From assembly GCA_934320655.1 (NCBI GenBank), contig CAKRFN010000012.1, forward strand, positions 1 to 64,000: a stretch of 64,000 bases of DNA. The letters run 5' to 3'. Position 1 is the first letter of the stretch. The number at the start of each line of letters is the position of its first letter. The DNA comes from an uncultured Eubacterium sp. (lineage in GTDB: Bacteria; Bacillota; Clostridia; Lachnospirales; Lachnospiraceae). Of this stretch, positions 42,501 to 49,932 are shown in pieces. The notes under the pieces are model-generated. The model was not told the DNA's origin and did not search any database. It saw only the letters and a list, made by a program, of their open reading frames with translations. The position numbers and the translations under genes were made by a program.

Positions 42501-43036
42501 GTGCGGCAAAGCTGCCTGACGGCGCACATGTGATGATCGGCGGCATGATTACGGATAAGACGATCAAGTTTACAAAAAATAATAAAACGATGGCGTTTCT
42601 CACGCTCGAGGATCTGTACGGGACGACGGAGGTCATCGTCTTTCCGAGAGATTACGAGAAGTACCGCGCGCTCATCGAGGATGACGCAAAGGTGTTTGTT
42701 TCCGGCAGGGTGAACGCGGAGGAAGAGAAGAACGGCAAGCTGATCTGCGAACAGATCTATGCGTTTGACGATGCGAAAAAGGAGCTCTGGATTCAGTTTT
42801 CCACAAAAGAAGATTATGCAAATGCAGAATCCACAGTCTATGACCTGCTCCGCGCCTGCGAGGGCAAGGACACGGTCGTGATCTACATTTCAGGGATCAA
42901 AGCGGTCAAACGGCTGCCCGCAAACTGGAATGTATCTGTCGACCGGCTGGAGCTGACACGGTTTTATGAACTATTTGGCGAAAAAAATGTAAAAGTCGTC
43001 GAAAAGCCTATTGAAAACAGCGGCAAAAGAGATTAA
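39554..43036 (+). CDS. dnaE: DNA polymerase III alpha subunit, DnaE type
   Basis: The 1160-residue family C polymerase has an N-terminal PHP domain (FVHLHTHTEYSLLDG). The palm has GPGRGSAAGSLVAY and the catalytic aspartates in MPDIDVDFCYERR near residue 400. Fingers and the thumb-proximal region follow, with FGTLAARGVIRDVGR and LPRHTSVHAAGVVIS. Helix-hairpin-helix motifs lie near YGMSAIKSIGAP, and an OB-fold lies near VMIGGMITDKTIKF. It is the DnaE form, not PolC; clostridia usually carry both. TAAGGAG precedes the ATG by 14 bases. The pfkA gene follows after 62 bases, an order found in related genomes. Confidence 0.95.
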   Translation: MAFVHLHTHTEYSLLDGSNKIKEYVARVKELGMTAAAITDHGVMYGVIDFYKACKAADINPVLGCEVYVAPGSRFDREAGRGEDRYYHLILLAENNTGYANLVKIVSKGFTEGYYYKPRVDLEVLEQYHEGIICASACLAGEVARALNRDDYASAKEAALRYEQIFGKGNFFLELQDHGIPAQQKVNAGLLRLSQDTGIELIATNDCHYTYASDAEAHDILLCIQTAAKLADENRMRYDGGQYYVKSEAEMRELFPYALQALENTQKIADRCHVEIEFGNTKLPRYDVPDGYTSLEYLKKLCYDGLKQRYPENWEQLQDKLTYELDIIERMGYVDYFLIVWDYINYARTHGIPVGPGRGSAAGSLVAYTTGITNIDPIKYSLIFERFLNPERVSMPDIDVDFCYERRQEVIDYVIEKYGKDCVTQIVTFGTLAARGVIRDVGRVMDLPYAFVDNISKSIPMELGITIDKALLINAELRTTYENDETVHRLIDMSRRLEGLPRHTSVHAAGVVISRLPMEEYVPLSRGADGVITTQFTMTTIEELGLLKMDFLGLRTLTVINDACKLVEKSRGIQIDVDQIDYDDHAVYESLCTGKCEGVFQLESAGMKNFMKELKPQNLEDVIAGISLYRPGPMDFIPAYIRGKNNPDAISYDCPQLEPILAPTYGCIVYQEQVMQIVRDLAGYTLGRSDLVRRAMSKKKTHVMEEERKNFVYGNEEQGVRGCIANGIPEQVANKIYDEMIDFAKYAFNKSHAAAYAVVAYQTAYLKHYYPVEFMAALMTSVKDNTTKVSEYIQTCRSMGIAILPPDINEGEGNFSVSNGAIRYGMSAIKSIGAPVIRAIVEERTQHGVYQSLKDFITRVGSREVNKRAVENLIKSGAFDCVAGSRRQKTLIYPMIMDQEAQERKGSVAGQISLFDLAPEENKKEYEIRMPDVPEFAKGELLAFEKEVLGVYISGHPLEEYEKKWRQNITAVSTDFIYDDEVGAAKLPDGAHVMIGGMITDKTIKFTKNNKTMAFLTLEDLYGTTEVIVFPRDYEKYRALIEDDAKVFVSGRVNAEEEKNGKLICEQIYAFDDAKKELWIQFSTKEDYANAESTVYDLLRACEGKDTVVIYISGIKAVKRLPANWNVSVDRLELTRFYELFGEKNVKVVEKPIENSGKRD

Positions 43037-43098
43037 AATATATAGGATAGTGATGAGGAAAAGAGACTAGATTTTTATACAGGAGGTTTTCAATTATT

Positions 43099-44073
43099 AT
43101 GGCAAATGAGATTCAGACCATCGGTGTATTGACGAGTGGAGGGGATGCTCCCGGAATGAATGCAGCTATCCGTGCAGTGGTTCGCCGGGCACTGGCAGCA
43201 GGCAAGCAGGTAAAGGGAATTCAGAGAGGATATGCAGGTCTTTTACAGGAAGAGATCGTGGACATGAACAAGCGCAGCGTATCCGATATCATCCAGCGGG
43301 GCGGAACGATCCTTCAGACCGCACGTTGTATGGAGTTTACGACTCCGGAAGGACAGGCGAAGGGTGCTGAGATTTGCCGTAAGCATGGCATTGACGGCGT
43401 GATCGTCATCGGAGGAGACGGATCTTTCCGTGGTGCCCAGAAGCTGGCAGCCAACGGAATCAACACGATCGGCGTGCCCGGTACGATCGATCTGGACATT
43501 TCCTGCACCGATTACACGATCGGATTCGATACAGCGGTCAACACCGCGATGGAGGCGATTGACAAGGTACGTGATACCTCTACCTCACACGAGCGCTGCT
43601 CGATCATTGAGGTTATGGGACGCGGAGCCGGATACATTGCACTGTGGTGCGGTATCGCGAACGGTGCCGAGGACGTACTGCTTCCGGAGAAATACGATTA
43701 TGACGAGCAGAAGCTGGTCAACAATATTATTGAGAACCGCAAGATCGGCAAGAAGCATCATATTATCATCAATGCAGAGGGCATCGGACATTCTACTTCG
43801 ATGGCACGCCGGATCGAGGCAGCCACAGGCGTAGAGACACGTGCTACGATTCTCGGACATATGCAGAGAGGCGGCAGCCCGACAGCCAGAGACCGCATGA
43901 TGGCATCTCTGATGGGCGCATATGCAGTCGACTGTCTGTGTGAAGGTAAGAGCAATCGTGTCGTAGCCTTAAAGAAAAACCAGATGGTTGACTTTGACAT
44001 TGACGAAGCGCTGGCAATGGAGAAAACTGTCAACGATTATGAGTTTGAGATCTGTACCGTATTGGCAAAATAA
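43099..44073 (+). CDS. pfkA: 6-phosphofructokinase, ATP-dependent
   Basis: The 324-residue glycolytic enzyme phosphorylates fructose-6-phosphate. Signatures are LTSGGDAPGMNAAIRAVVR at the N-terminus, IGGDGSFRGAQKLA (the Gly after GGD indicates ATP rather than pyrophosphate use), the active-site region PGTIDLDISCTDYTIGFDTA, and GHMQRGGSPTARDR in the allosteric/substrate loop. The length matches the short bacterial PfkA class. CAGGAGG precedes the ATG. It lies between dnaE and the RNA methyltransferase gene. Confidence 0.96.
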   Translation: MANEIQTIGVLTSGGDAPGMNAAIRAVVRRALAAGKQVKGIQRGYAGLLQEEIVDMNKRSVSDIIQRGGTILQTARCMEFTTPEGQAKGAEICRKHGIDGVIVIGGDGSFRGAQKLAANGINTIGVPGTIDLDISCTDYTIGFDTAVNTAMEAIDKVRDTSTSHERCSIIEVMGRGAGYIALWCGIANGAEDVLLPEKYDYDEQKLVNNIIENRKIGKKHHIIINAEGIGHSTSMARRIEAATGVETRATILGHMQRGGSPTARDRMMASLMGAYAVDCLCEGKSNRVVALKKNQMVDFDIDEALAMEKTVNDYEFEICTVLAK

Positions 44074-44088
44074 TCATCAGGAAAGAAT

Positions 44089-44898
44089 ATGATCACAAGT
44101 ACATCTAATCATCAGGTAAAGACGATTGTACAACTGAATAAAAAGACAAAGGCGCGTAGGGAACTGCGCGCCTTTATTGTTGAGGGACCAAAAATGGTCG
44201 CCGAGACACCACGCGCACTGCTGGAGCGTGTCTATGTGTCGGAGCATTTTGCAAACGAGCCTGAGGGTCAGGCACTTTGCGCGCATCTTGGCATAGATTA
44301 TGAAGTGGTGAGTGACGGGGTATTTTCACATATGAGCGATACGAATACACCGCAGGGCATACTGGCGGTTGTCCGTATGCCGGAATATACCTTTTCCGAT
44401 CTCGTGCGAGGGGCGGCTGTGCGGCTGCTCGTACTGGAGGACATTCAGGATCCAGGCAATCTCGGCACGATGTTCCGCACCGGAGAGGGCGCGGGGATCA
44501 GTGGCATCATTATGACGAAGGGGACGGTGGATCTGTTTGCGCCAAAGACTGTGCGCGCGACGATGGGCAGCATTTACCGTGTGCCGTATCTCGTGACAGA
44601 TGATCTGGGTGCAATGCTGGGGAAACTGCACGCAGAAGGAATCCATACCTATGCGGCGCATCTGCGCGGCGAGAAATATTATGATGAGCTGGATCTGACC
44701 GGCAACTGTGCATTTCTGATCGGAAACGAGGGAAACGGGCTGAAAAAGGAGACCGCAGATCTGGCGGACACGTACCTGAAAATTCCGATGGAGGGAAAGC
44801 TTGAGAGCCTGAACGCTGCGATGGCGGCGGGGATACTCATGTATGAGGCACACAGACAGAGCAGACAGGAGGAAGCGGCACGTGCGCATTTGGTTTAA
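44089..44898 (+). CDS. TrmH/SpoU-family RNA 2'-O-methyltransferase
   Basis: The 269-residue protein has an N-terminal substrate-binding domain: SNHQVKTIVQLNKKTKARRE...FIVEGPKMVAE. The SPOUT catalytic domain follows, with motif 1 VLEDIQDPGNLGTMFRTGEGAG, motif 2 CAFLIGNEGNGLKKETADL and motif 3 IPMEGKLESLNAAMAAGILMYE. It methylates a ribose in rRNA or tRNA with S-adenosylmethionine through a trefoil-knot active site; the target nucleotide cannot be read. It starts 16 bases after pfkA. The next gene overlaps its 3' end by 17 bases. Confidence 0.93.
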   Translation: MITSTSNHQVKTIVQLNKKTKARRELRAFIVEGPKMVAETPRALLERVYVSEHFANEPEGQALCAHLGIDYEVVSDGVFSHMSDTNTPQGILAVVRMPEYTFSDLVRGAAVRLLVLEDIQDPGNLGTMFRTGEGAGISGIIMTKGTVDLFAPKTVRATMGSIYRVPYLVTDDLGAMLGKLHAEGIHTYAAHLRGEKYYDELDLTGNCAFLIGNEGNGLKKETADLADTYLKIPMEGKLESLNAAMAAGILMYEAHRQSRQEEAARAHLV

Positions 44899-45145
44899 AA
44901 TGATGAAAAATAATCATCTGCAAAGGGATTATATGTATGAGGATACATCGGATGATACGCGGACACACAAGATCTTCCGTGGGGTGGAAGAGGTGTGCCA
45001 TGCGTTTGACCTGAGTAAACCGATCTGGCTGGACGCGACGATCGCAGATTTCAAGCGGTATGCCAGAGCACGTTTTACAAAGGATTGTTTTATCGAGGAG
45101 ATTGATTTTGACTATTTGGAGATCCATGTGATTGAGGAGGACTGA
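44882..45145 (+). CDS. Small conserved protein of unknown function, 87 residues
   Basis: The GTG at 44882 is chosen because AGGAGG lies nine bases upstream, inside the end of the methyltransferase gene, and because the resulting N-terminus (M-R-I-W-F-K) fits what I recall of Lachnospiraceae relatives. The product is charged and compact: DTRTHKIFRGVEEVCHAFDL, then KPIWLDATIADFKRYARARF, then a very acidic C-terminus FDYLEIHVIEED. No domain was recognised. It is wedged between an RNA methyltransferase and an alarmone synthetase, with only two bases to the next ATG, so all three are translationally linked. Confidence 0.75.
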   Translation: MRIWFKMMKNNHLQRDYMYEDTSDDTRTHKIFRGVEEVCHAFDLSKPIWLDATIADFKRYARARFTKDCFIEEIDFDYLEIHVIEED

Positions 45146-45147
45146 AC

Positions 45148-45795
45148 ATGCAGGCAGTAGAAATATTTCAGGATAATGCCGAGAGCTGGGAGACGCTGAT
45201 TTTTTTATACAATTCCGCGCTTAAGGAGGTTGGCACAAAGCTGGAGATCCTGAATGACGAGTTTGTACATATCCATAAGTACAATCCGATTGAATACATC
45301 AAATCCCGCATCAAATCGCCGGAGAGCATCTGCAAAAAGCTCAAGAGAAACGGACTGGACACGACGCTGGAAAATATGGTGAGCCATCTCAACGACATCG
45401 CCGGTATCCGCATCGTGTGTTCGTTTACATCGGATATTTACCGGATGGCGGAGATGATCGGCAAGCAGAATGATCTGACCGTGATCTCGGTCAAGGACTA
45501 CATCAAGCATCCGAAGGCGAGCGGCTACAAAAGCTATCACATGCTCGTATCCGTGCCGATCTTTTTGTCGGACCGCGTCGTTGATACAAAAGTCGAGATC
45601 CAGATCCGCACGATCGCGATGGACTTCTGGGCAAGTCTGGAGCATAAGATCTACTATAAATTCGAGGGAAATGCGCCGGAATATATCAGCCGTGACTTAA
45701 AGGAGTGTTCCGAGATCGTATCAATGCTGGATGCCAAGATGCTGCAGCTCAATCAGGCGATTTCAGAAGCAAAGGTACAGCAGGGGATCGAGTAA
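45148..45795 (+). CDS. Small alarmone synthetase, RelA/SpoT synthetase domain only (RelQ/YjbM-like)
   Basis: The 215-residue protein contains a single RelA_SpoT synthetase domain: KYNPIEYIKSRIKSPESICKK at about residues 48-68 (ATP-binding K and S), DIAGIRIVCSFTSDIYRM, KASGYKSYHMLVSVPIF (GTP-binding Y), and VEIQIRTIAMDFWASLEHKI with the catalytic Glu-x-Gln. It lacks the hydrolase HD domain, TGS and ACT domains of the long Rel protein, so it makes (p)ppGpp or pGpp but does not degrade it. GAGGAGG precedes the ATG. The terminator at 45801-45840 ends the operon. Confidence 0.93.
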   Translation: MQAVEIFQDNAESWETLIFLYNSALKEVGTKLEILNDEFVHIHKYNPIEYIKSRIKSPESICKKLKRNGLDTTLENMVSHLNDIAGIRIVCSFTSDIYRMAEMIGKQNDLTVISVKDYIKHPKASGYKSYHMLVSVPIFLSDRVVDTKVEIQIRTIAMDFWASLEHKIYYKFEGNAPEYISRDLKECSEIVSMLDAKMLQLNQAISEAKVQQGIE

Positions 45796-45800
45796 GTAAA

Positions 45801-45840
45801 TGCTATAAAAAAGAGTCGCTTGCGACTCTTTTTTATAGCA
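45801..45840. terminator. Perfect bidirectional terminator
   Basis: A 40-base palindrome with core AAAAAAGAGTCGC/GCGACTCTTTTTT is flanked by TGCTAT/ATAGCA. It separates the alarmone synthetase gene from the convergent regulator gene. Confidence 0.9.
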
Positions 45841-45855
45841 AATTTACAGTTATTT

Positions 45856-46380
45856 TTACAGCAAAAACGAATCCATCTCCCCGGAGCGTCTGCTGTGGGG
45901 CTTCATATCGCGGAAAATGCTGCGCAGCGGCCGCTGGCGGTAGTCAAAGCCCTGTTCCATATAGGACTCGATGACCTGTGCAATAATGGCATCATCCGTG
46001 ATACCTTCTTCGGCAGCCAGAGCCACCAGCTTCTCATAGGTATCGGCATTGATATAGAGGGCAGCTTTTCCTTCGGGGGCAGCGGCAGGCACTTCCTTCA
46101 CGACGACTTTTTCCACAACGCGTTCCGGGGCAGCCGGTGTGGCTGCGGGAACAGATGCATGGTCTGCGGAGGGGGAAGGGGCTTCGGCTCCCATAAATGT
46201 GAAAAAGTCCATATCCAGTGCCGCGAGCACCTTCATCAGAATATCCATGTCCGCCTTGTTGCTGTCACGGTTGATCAGTGCATAGACGGTCTGTGCAGGA
46301 ATATCTGCATCCTTTGCGAATCGGGTCACAGTCAGCCCGCGTTCATTCAGTATGTGTTTCAATCGGGAACCTAAATTCAT
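45856..46380 (-). CDS. Regulator with an N-terminal XRE helix-turn-helix and a C-terminal ribbon-helix-helix-like segment
   Basis: Residues 1-62 form an XRE/Cro-type HTH (LKHILNERGLTVTRFAKDAD, then IPAQTVYALINRDSNKADMD). A linker rich in Ala, Pro and Val-Glu pairs follows to about residue 105. The next 40 residues, GKAALYINADTYEKLVALA then ITDDAIIAQVIESYMEQG, have the strand-helix-helix pattern of Arc/CopG ribbon-helix-helix proteins. The basic tail (RQRPLRSIFRDMKPHSRRSG) may contact DNA. Two DNA-binding folds in one 174-residue chain are unusual. AAGGAGGG precedes the start. Its target is unknown. Confidence 0.75.
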   Translation of the reverse strand: MNLGSRLKHILNERGLTVTRFAKDADIPAQTVYALINRDSNKADMDILMKVLAALDMDFFTFMGAEAPSPSADHASVPAATPAAPERVVEKVVVKEVPAAAPEGKAALYINADTYEKLVALAAEEGITDDAIIAQVIESYMEQGFDYRQRPLRSIFRDMKPHSRRSGEMDSFLL

Positions 46381-46462
46381 CGAAAAGCCCTCCTTTATGT
46401 GCTGTGTTTCTAGTTCTATTACTGTAACAGTTCAGCCCGCGCCATGGCTGAACTGTTACCTA

Positions 46463-48301
46463 TTATTTATTCTTGTTGTTAAAGTTTGCACGCTTGCGCA
46501 GGGTCGGGTCGAGGATGCGCTTGCGGATACGGATGCTCTCAGGTGTGATTTCCAGCAGCTCGTCCGTATCGATGAACTCCAGCGCCTGCTCCAGACTGAG
46601 TACCTTCGGAGGTACGAGCGTCAGAGCCTCGTCCGCGCTTGAAGAACGTGTGTTGGTCAGATGCTTTTTCTTGCATACGTTTAACTCAATATCCTCAGCC
46701 TTTGCGCTCATACCGATCACCATTCCGGCGTATACCTTTTCGCCGGGTCCGATAAACAGTGTGCCGCGGTCCTGTGCGGAGAACAGACCGTAGGTGACAC
46801 TCTCACCGCTCTCGAAAGCGATCAGTGAGCCGGTCTTGCGGTACTGGATGTCGCCGCAGTACAGATCGTAGCCGTCAAAGATCGTATTCAAAATACCGTT
46901 TCCCTTTGTGTCCGTCATGAAATCATTGCGATAGCCGATCAGACCGCGGGAGGGAATGCGGAACTCCAGTCTCGTATATCCGCCGCTGATCGATCCCATG
47001 TTGAGCAGTGAGCCCTTGCGCTGGCTGAGCTTGTCGATCACGACTCCGGTAAATTCGTCGGGGACATCGACATATGCCAGCTCCATCGGCTCGGTTTTCT
47101 TGCCGTTCTCGTCCGTGTGGTAGAGCACCTCTGCCTTGCTGACTGCGAACTCATATCCCTCACGGCGCATATTTTCGATCAAAACCGACAGATGCAGCTC
47201 GCCACGGCCGGATACCTTGTAGGTGTCGGCATCCTCTGTCTCCTCAACACGCAGCGAAACATCGGTGTTCAGCTCGCGGAACAGGCGGTCGCGCAGATGG
47301 CGGGAGGTGATATATTTTCCCTCCTGACCGGCGAGCGGAGAGTCGTTTACAATAAAATTCATCGCCAGCGTCGGCTCGGAGATCTTCTGGAACGGGATCG
47401 CAACCGGATTTTCCGGTGCGCAGATCGTATCTCCGATATGGATGTCTGCAATACCGGAGATCGCCACGATCGATCCGATGCCTGCCTCGGTCACATCGAC
47501 CTTGTTCAGACCGTCAAACTCGTAGAGCTTGCTGATACGCACTTTTTTCAGCTTGTCGGGCTCATGGTGGTTGACAACGACGGCATCCTGATTGACGCGG
47601 AGTACACCGTTGTCGACTTTTCCGACACCGATACGTCCGACGTATTCGTTGTAGTCGATCGTGCTGATGAGCACCTGTGTGTTGGCATCCGGATCTCCGG
47701 TGGGAGCGGGGATGTAGTCAATGATCGTCTCGAATAACGGTGTCATATCCTTGGGCTCGTCGTTCGGATCGAGCATCGCATAACCGTCTCTGGCTGATGC
47801 GTAGACGAATGGACAGTCAAGCTGCTCGTCGGAGGCATCCAGATCCATAAACAGCTCCAGTACCTCGTCAATGACTTCCTCGGGGCGTGCCTCCGGACGG
47901 TCGATCTTATTGATACATACGATGACAGGGAGATTCAGATCCAGTGCTTTCATAAGCACGAACTTTGTCTGCGGCATGGCACCCTCAAAGGCATCCACGA
48001 CTAAGACTACGCCGTTTACCATTTTCAGCACACGCTCCACCTCGCCGCCGAAATCGGCATGACCGGGAGTGTCGATAATATTGATCTTTACATCTTTATA
48101 AAAAACAGCGGTATTTTTTGAAAGGATGGTGATACCGCGCTCACGCTCAATGTCGCCGGAGTCCATGACGCGTTCCTGCACTTCCTGATTGGCACGGAAC
48201 ACACCGGACTGCTTCAACAGCTCGTCCACCAGTGTTGTTTTGCCGTGATCGACATGGGCGATGATTGCGATGTTACGAATGTCGTCTCTAGTAGTCTGCA
48301 T
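46463..48301 (-). CDS. typA: Translational GTPase TypA/BipA
   Basis: The 612-residue ribosome-binding GTPase is related to EF-G. G1 is IAHVDHGKTTLVDELL at about residues 13-28, and switch 1 contains ERERGITILSKNTAV. G3 is DTPGHADFGGEVER, and G4 is CINKIDRPEARPEEV. Domain II, an EF-G-like domain V and the BipA-specific C-terminal domain follow (GTLFIGPGEKVYAGMVIG; KKKHLTNTRSS). It assists ribosome assembly and stress or low-temperature growth. A GAAGGAAA lies about a dozen bases upstream of the start. It is divergent from the single-strand-binding protein gene across 220 bases. Confidence 0.96.
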   Translation of the reverse strand: MQTTRDDIRNIAIIAHVDHGKTTLVDELLKQSGVFRANQEVQERVMDSGDIERERGITILSKNTAVFYKDVKINIIDTPGHADFGGEVERVLKMVNGVVLVVDAFEGAMPQTKFVLMKALDLNLPVIVCINKIDRPEARPEEVIDEVLELFMDLDASDEQLDCPFVYASARDGYAMLDPNDEPKDMTPLFETIIDYIPAPTGDPDANTQVLISTIDYNEYVGRIGVGKVDNGVLRVNQDAVVVNHHEPDKLKKVRISKLYEFDGLNKVDVTEAGIGSIVAISGIADIHIGDTICAPENPVAIPFQKISEPTLAMNFIVNDSPLAGQEGKYITSRHLRDRLFRELNTDVSLRVEETEDADTYKVSGRGELHLSVLIENMRREGYEFAVSKAEVLYHTDENGKKTEPMELAYVDVPDEFTGVVIDKLSQRKGSLLNMGSISGGYTRLEFRIPSRGLIGYRNDFMTDTKGNGILNTIFDGYDLYCGDIQYRKTGSLIAFESGESVTYGLFSAQDRGTLFIGPGEKVYAGMVIGMSAKAEDIELNVCKKKHLTNTRSSSADEALTLVPPKVLSLEQALEFIDTDELLEITPESIRIRKRILDPTLRKRANFNNKNK

Positions 48302-48520
48302 AAATCTTTTTTTCCTTCTTTCCTTAATAAACTATCTGTTCTTCTCAAAATTCCGCATATTATCATACCATAATTCGCGGATTATGCAAGTGCATATGAC
48401 TGATTTTTGAAAAAATGTTGTTTTGTCGACATAAATCAGCGTACTTCGCGTGCGCAGGCTGATATGATTTCCTCAGTCACGAGCTAGATTAAAACAATCA
48501 AAAACGGAAGGAGAACTACT

Positions 48521-49174
48521 ATGGGAAACAAAACGGCAGACAAAGCGGGGGACAAAATATTCGAGAATAACCAGGTGATCATCGCAGGGGAGATCGTGTC
48601 CGGCTTTACATTCAGCCATGAGGTGTACGGAGAGGGCTTTTATATGGTGGAGGTTGCGGTGAACCGATTGAGCAACTATGCCGATTACATACCTGTGATG
48701 GTGTCGGAGCGCCTGATCGATGTGACGGAAAATTATGAGGGACAGTATATCAGTGTTGTTGGACAGTTCCGTTCGTACAACCGCCATGAGGAGAAAAAGA
48801 ATCGTCTGGTATTGTCCGTGTTCGCGCGGGAGATCGAGTTTACAGGGGAGCCCGGAGAGGATGTCAAGAGCAACCAGATCTTTCTGGACGGCTATATCTG
48901 CAAGGAGCCGATCTACCGCAAGACACCGCTTGGCAGGGAGATCGCGGATCTGCTGATCGCGGTCAACCGCTCCTATGGAAAATCCGATTACATACCGAGT
49001 ATCTGCTGGGGAAGAAATGCCCGCTACGCTGCCGGATTTGCGGTCGGTGAGCACGTACAGATCTGGGGGCGTATCCAGAGCCGCGAGTATGTGAAAAAGC
49101 TGAATGAATTTGAGACGGAAAAGCGCATCGCCTATGAGGTGTCTGTCAGCAAAATCGATTGTATAGAAGATTAA
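48521..49174 (+). CDS. Single-stranded-DNA-binding protein with two OB folds
   Basis: The 217-residue protein contains two similar halves. The first is NQVIIAGEIVSGFTFSHEVYGEGFYMVEVAVNRL at about residues 18-51, with YISVVGQFRSYNRHE. The second is NQIFLDGYICKEPIYRKTPLGREIADLLIAVNRS at about 118-151, with EHVQIWGRIQSREYVKK. Each has the L-x-G-x-V ... V-x-V-N-R pattern of SSB/PriB OB folds. A tandem arrangement on one chain would pair as a pseudo-tetramer. No acidic SSB C-tail is present, so it is probably not the main replicative SSB. GGAAGGAG precedes the ATG. Confidence 0.8.
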   Translation: MGNKTADKAGDKIFENNQVIIAGEIVSGFTFSHEVYGEGFYMVEVAVNRLSNYADYIPVMVSERLIDVTENYEGQYISVVGQFRSYNRHEEKKNRLVLSVFAREIEFTGEPGEDVKSNQIFLDGYICKEPIYRKTPLGREIADLLIAVNRSYGKSDYIPSICWGRNARYAAGFAVGEHVQIWGRIQSREYVKKLNEFETEKRIAYEVSVSKIDCIED

Positions 49175-49288
49175 ATGGATGCGCAAAATGGCGTATTTTG
49201 ACAATTTTAGGAAAATGTGCTATCCTTTGTGAGATTTGTGGACTGCGATTGAAATTATGATGTATCGCACAGACAGGGAGGCAATGAA

Positions 49289-49774
49289 ATGGCTACAGGA
49301 ATTGTACGAATATTTTACGGAGAGGGACACGGGAAATCTACGGCGGCATTAGGACGCGCTTTGAAGGCTGCCAGTGAGGGAAAGAGTGTATTTATCATCC
49401 ATTATCTGAAAGGACGGATGGAGGAGGAGGCTCAGTTTATGAAAAAACTCGAGCCGGAGATCAAGGTATTCCAGTTTGAAAAGACGGATGCCTGCTATGA
49501 GGATTTGTCTGCGGAGGAGAAAAAGGAAGCATCGCTCAATATAAAAAACGGTGTCAATTTTGCAAGAAAGGTGCTGCTCACGGGTGAGTGTGACCTGCTC
49601 ATTCTCGATGAGGTATTGGGACTCGTAGACGCGGGACTTCTGGCGAATGAGGAGCTGGAAAATCTGCTCAAATCGCGGTCGGGAGGTATGGATCTGATTC
49701 TGACGGGACGCAACATGGATGCATCCATCCGCGAATACGCGGACGAAATCTATAAAATTAAATCAGAAAAATAA
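49289..49774 (+). CDS. ATP:corrinoid adenosyltransferase-like P-loop protein (CobA/CobO/BtuR family)
   Basis: The 161-residue protein has the family P-loop as FYGEGHGKSTAALGRALKA (usual G-x-G-K-G-K-T-T-A-A), a Walker B-like CDLLILDEVLGLVDAGLL, and the C-terminal motif DLILTGRNMDASIREYAD, which matches V-x-L-T-G-R-x-x-x-x-L-I-x-x-A-D. Such enzymes transfer adenosyl from ATP to cob(I)alamin. The N-terminal basic segment seen in Salmonella CobA is absent, and the P-loop differs (His and Ser), so substrate use may differ. No cobalamin gene is adjacent. GGGAGG precedes the ATG. Confidence 0.8.
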   Translation: MATGIVRIFYGEGHGKSTAALGRALKAASEGKSVFIIHYLKGRMEEEAQFMKKLEPEIKVFQFEKTDACYEDLSAEEKKEASLNIKNGVNFARKVLLTGECDLLILDEVLGLVDAGLLANEELENLLKSRSGGMDLILTGRNMDASIREYADEIYKIKSEK

Positions 49775-49796
49775 AAAATGATGAAAATTTGAACAA

Positions 49797-49833
49797 AAAA
49801 GTGCCCCTGCATGTCAGTGGGCACTTTACATTT
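49797..49833 (+). terminator. Terminator before dapA
   Basis: AAAAGTGCCC (49797-49806) pairs with GGGCACTTT (49819-49827); the following T-run is weak (ACATTTTGG). Confidence 0.65.
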
Positions 49834-49932
49834 TGGTGAAATTCGAATATAGTATAGAAAGGAAATTAGCAGCTGCCTATGAAAACTGAAAAGCAGCCGC
49901 TAAACGATAGACAGGCAGGAGGAATTACGAAG

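Noticed and set aside
49834..49932. Possible lysine riboswitch before dapA
   Set aside because: The leader is under 130 bases after the preceding terminator and lacks the five-helix lysine aptamer; only one small hairpin is visible.
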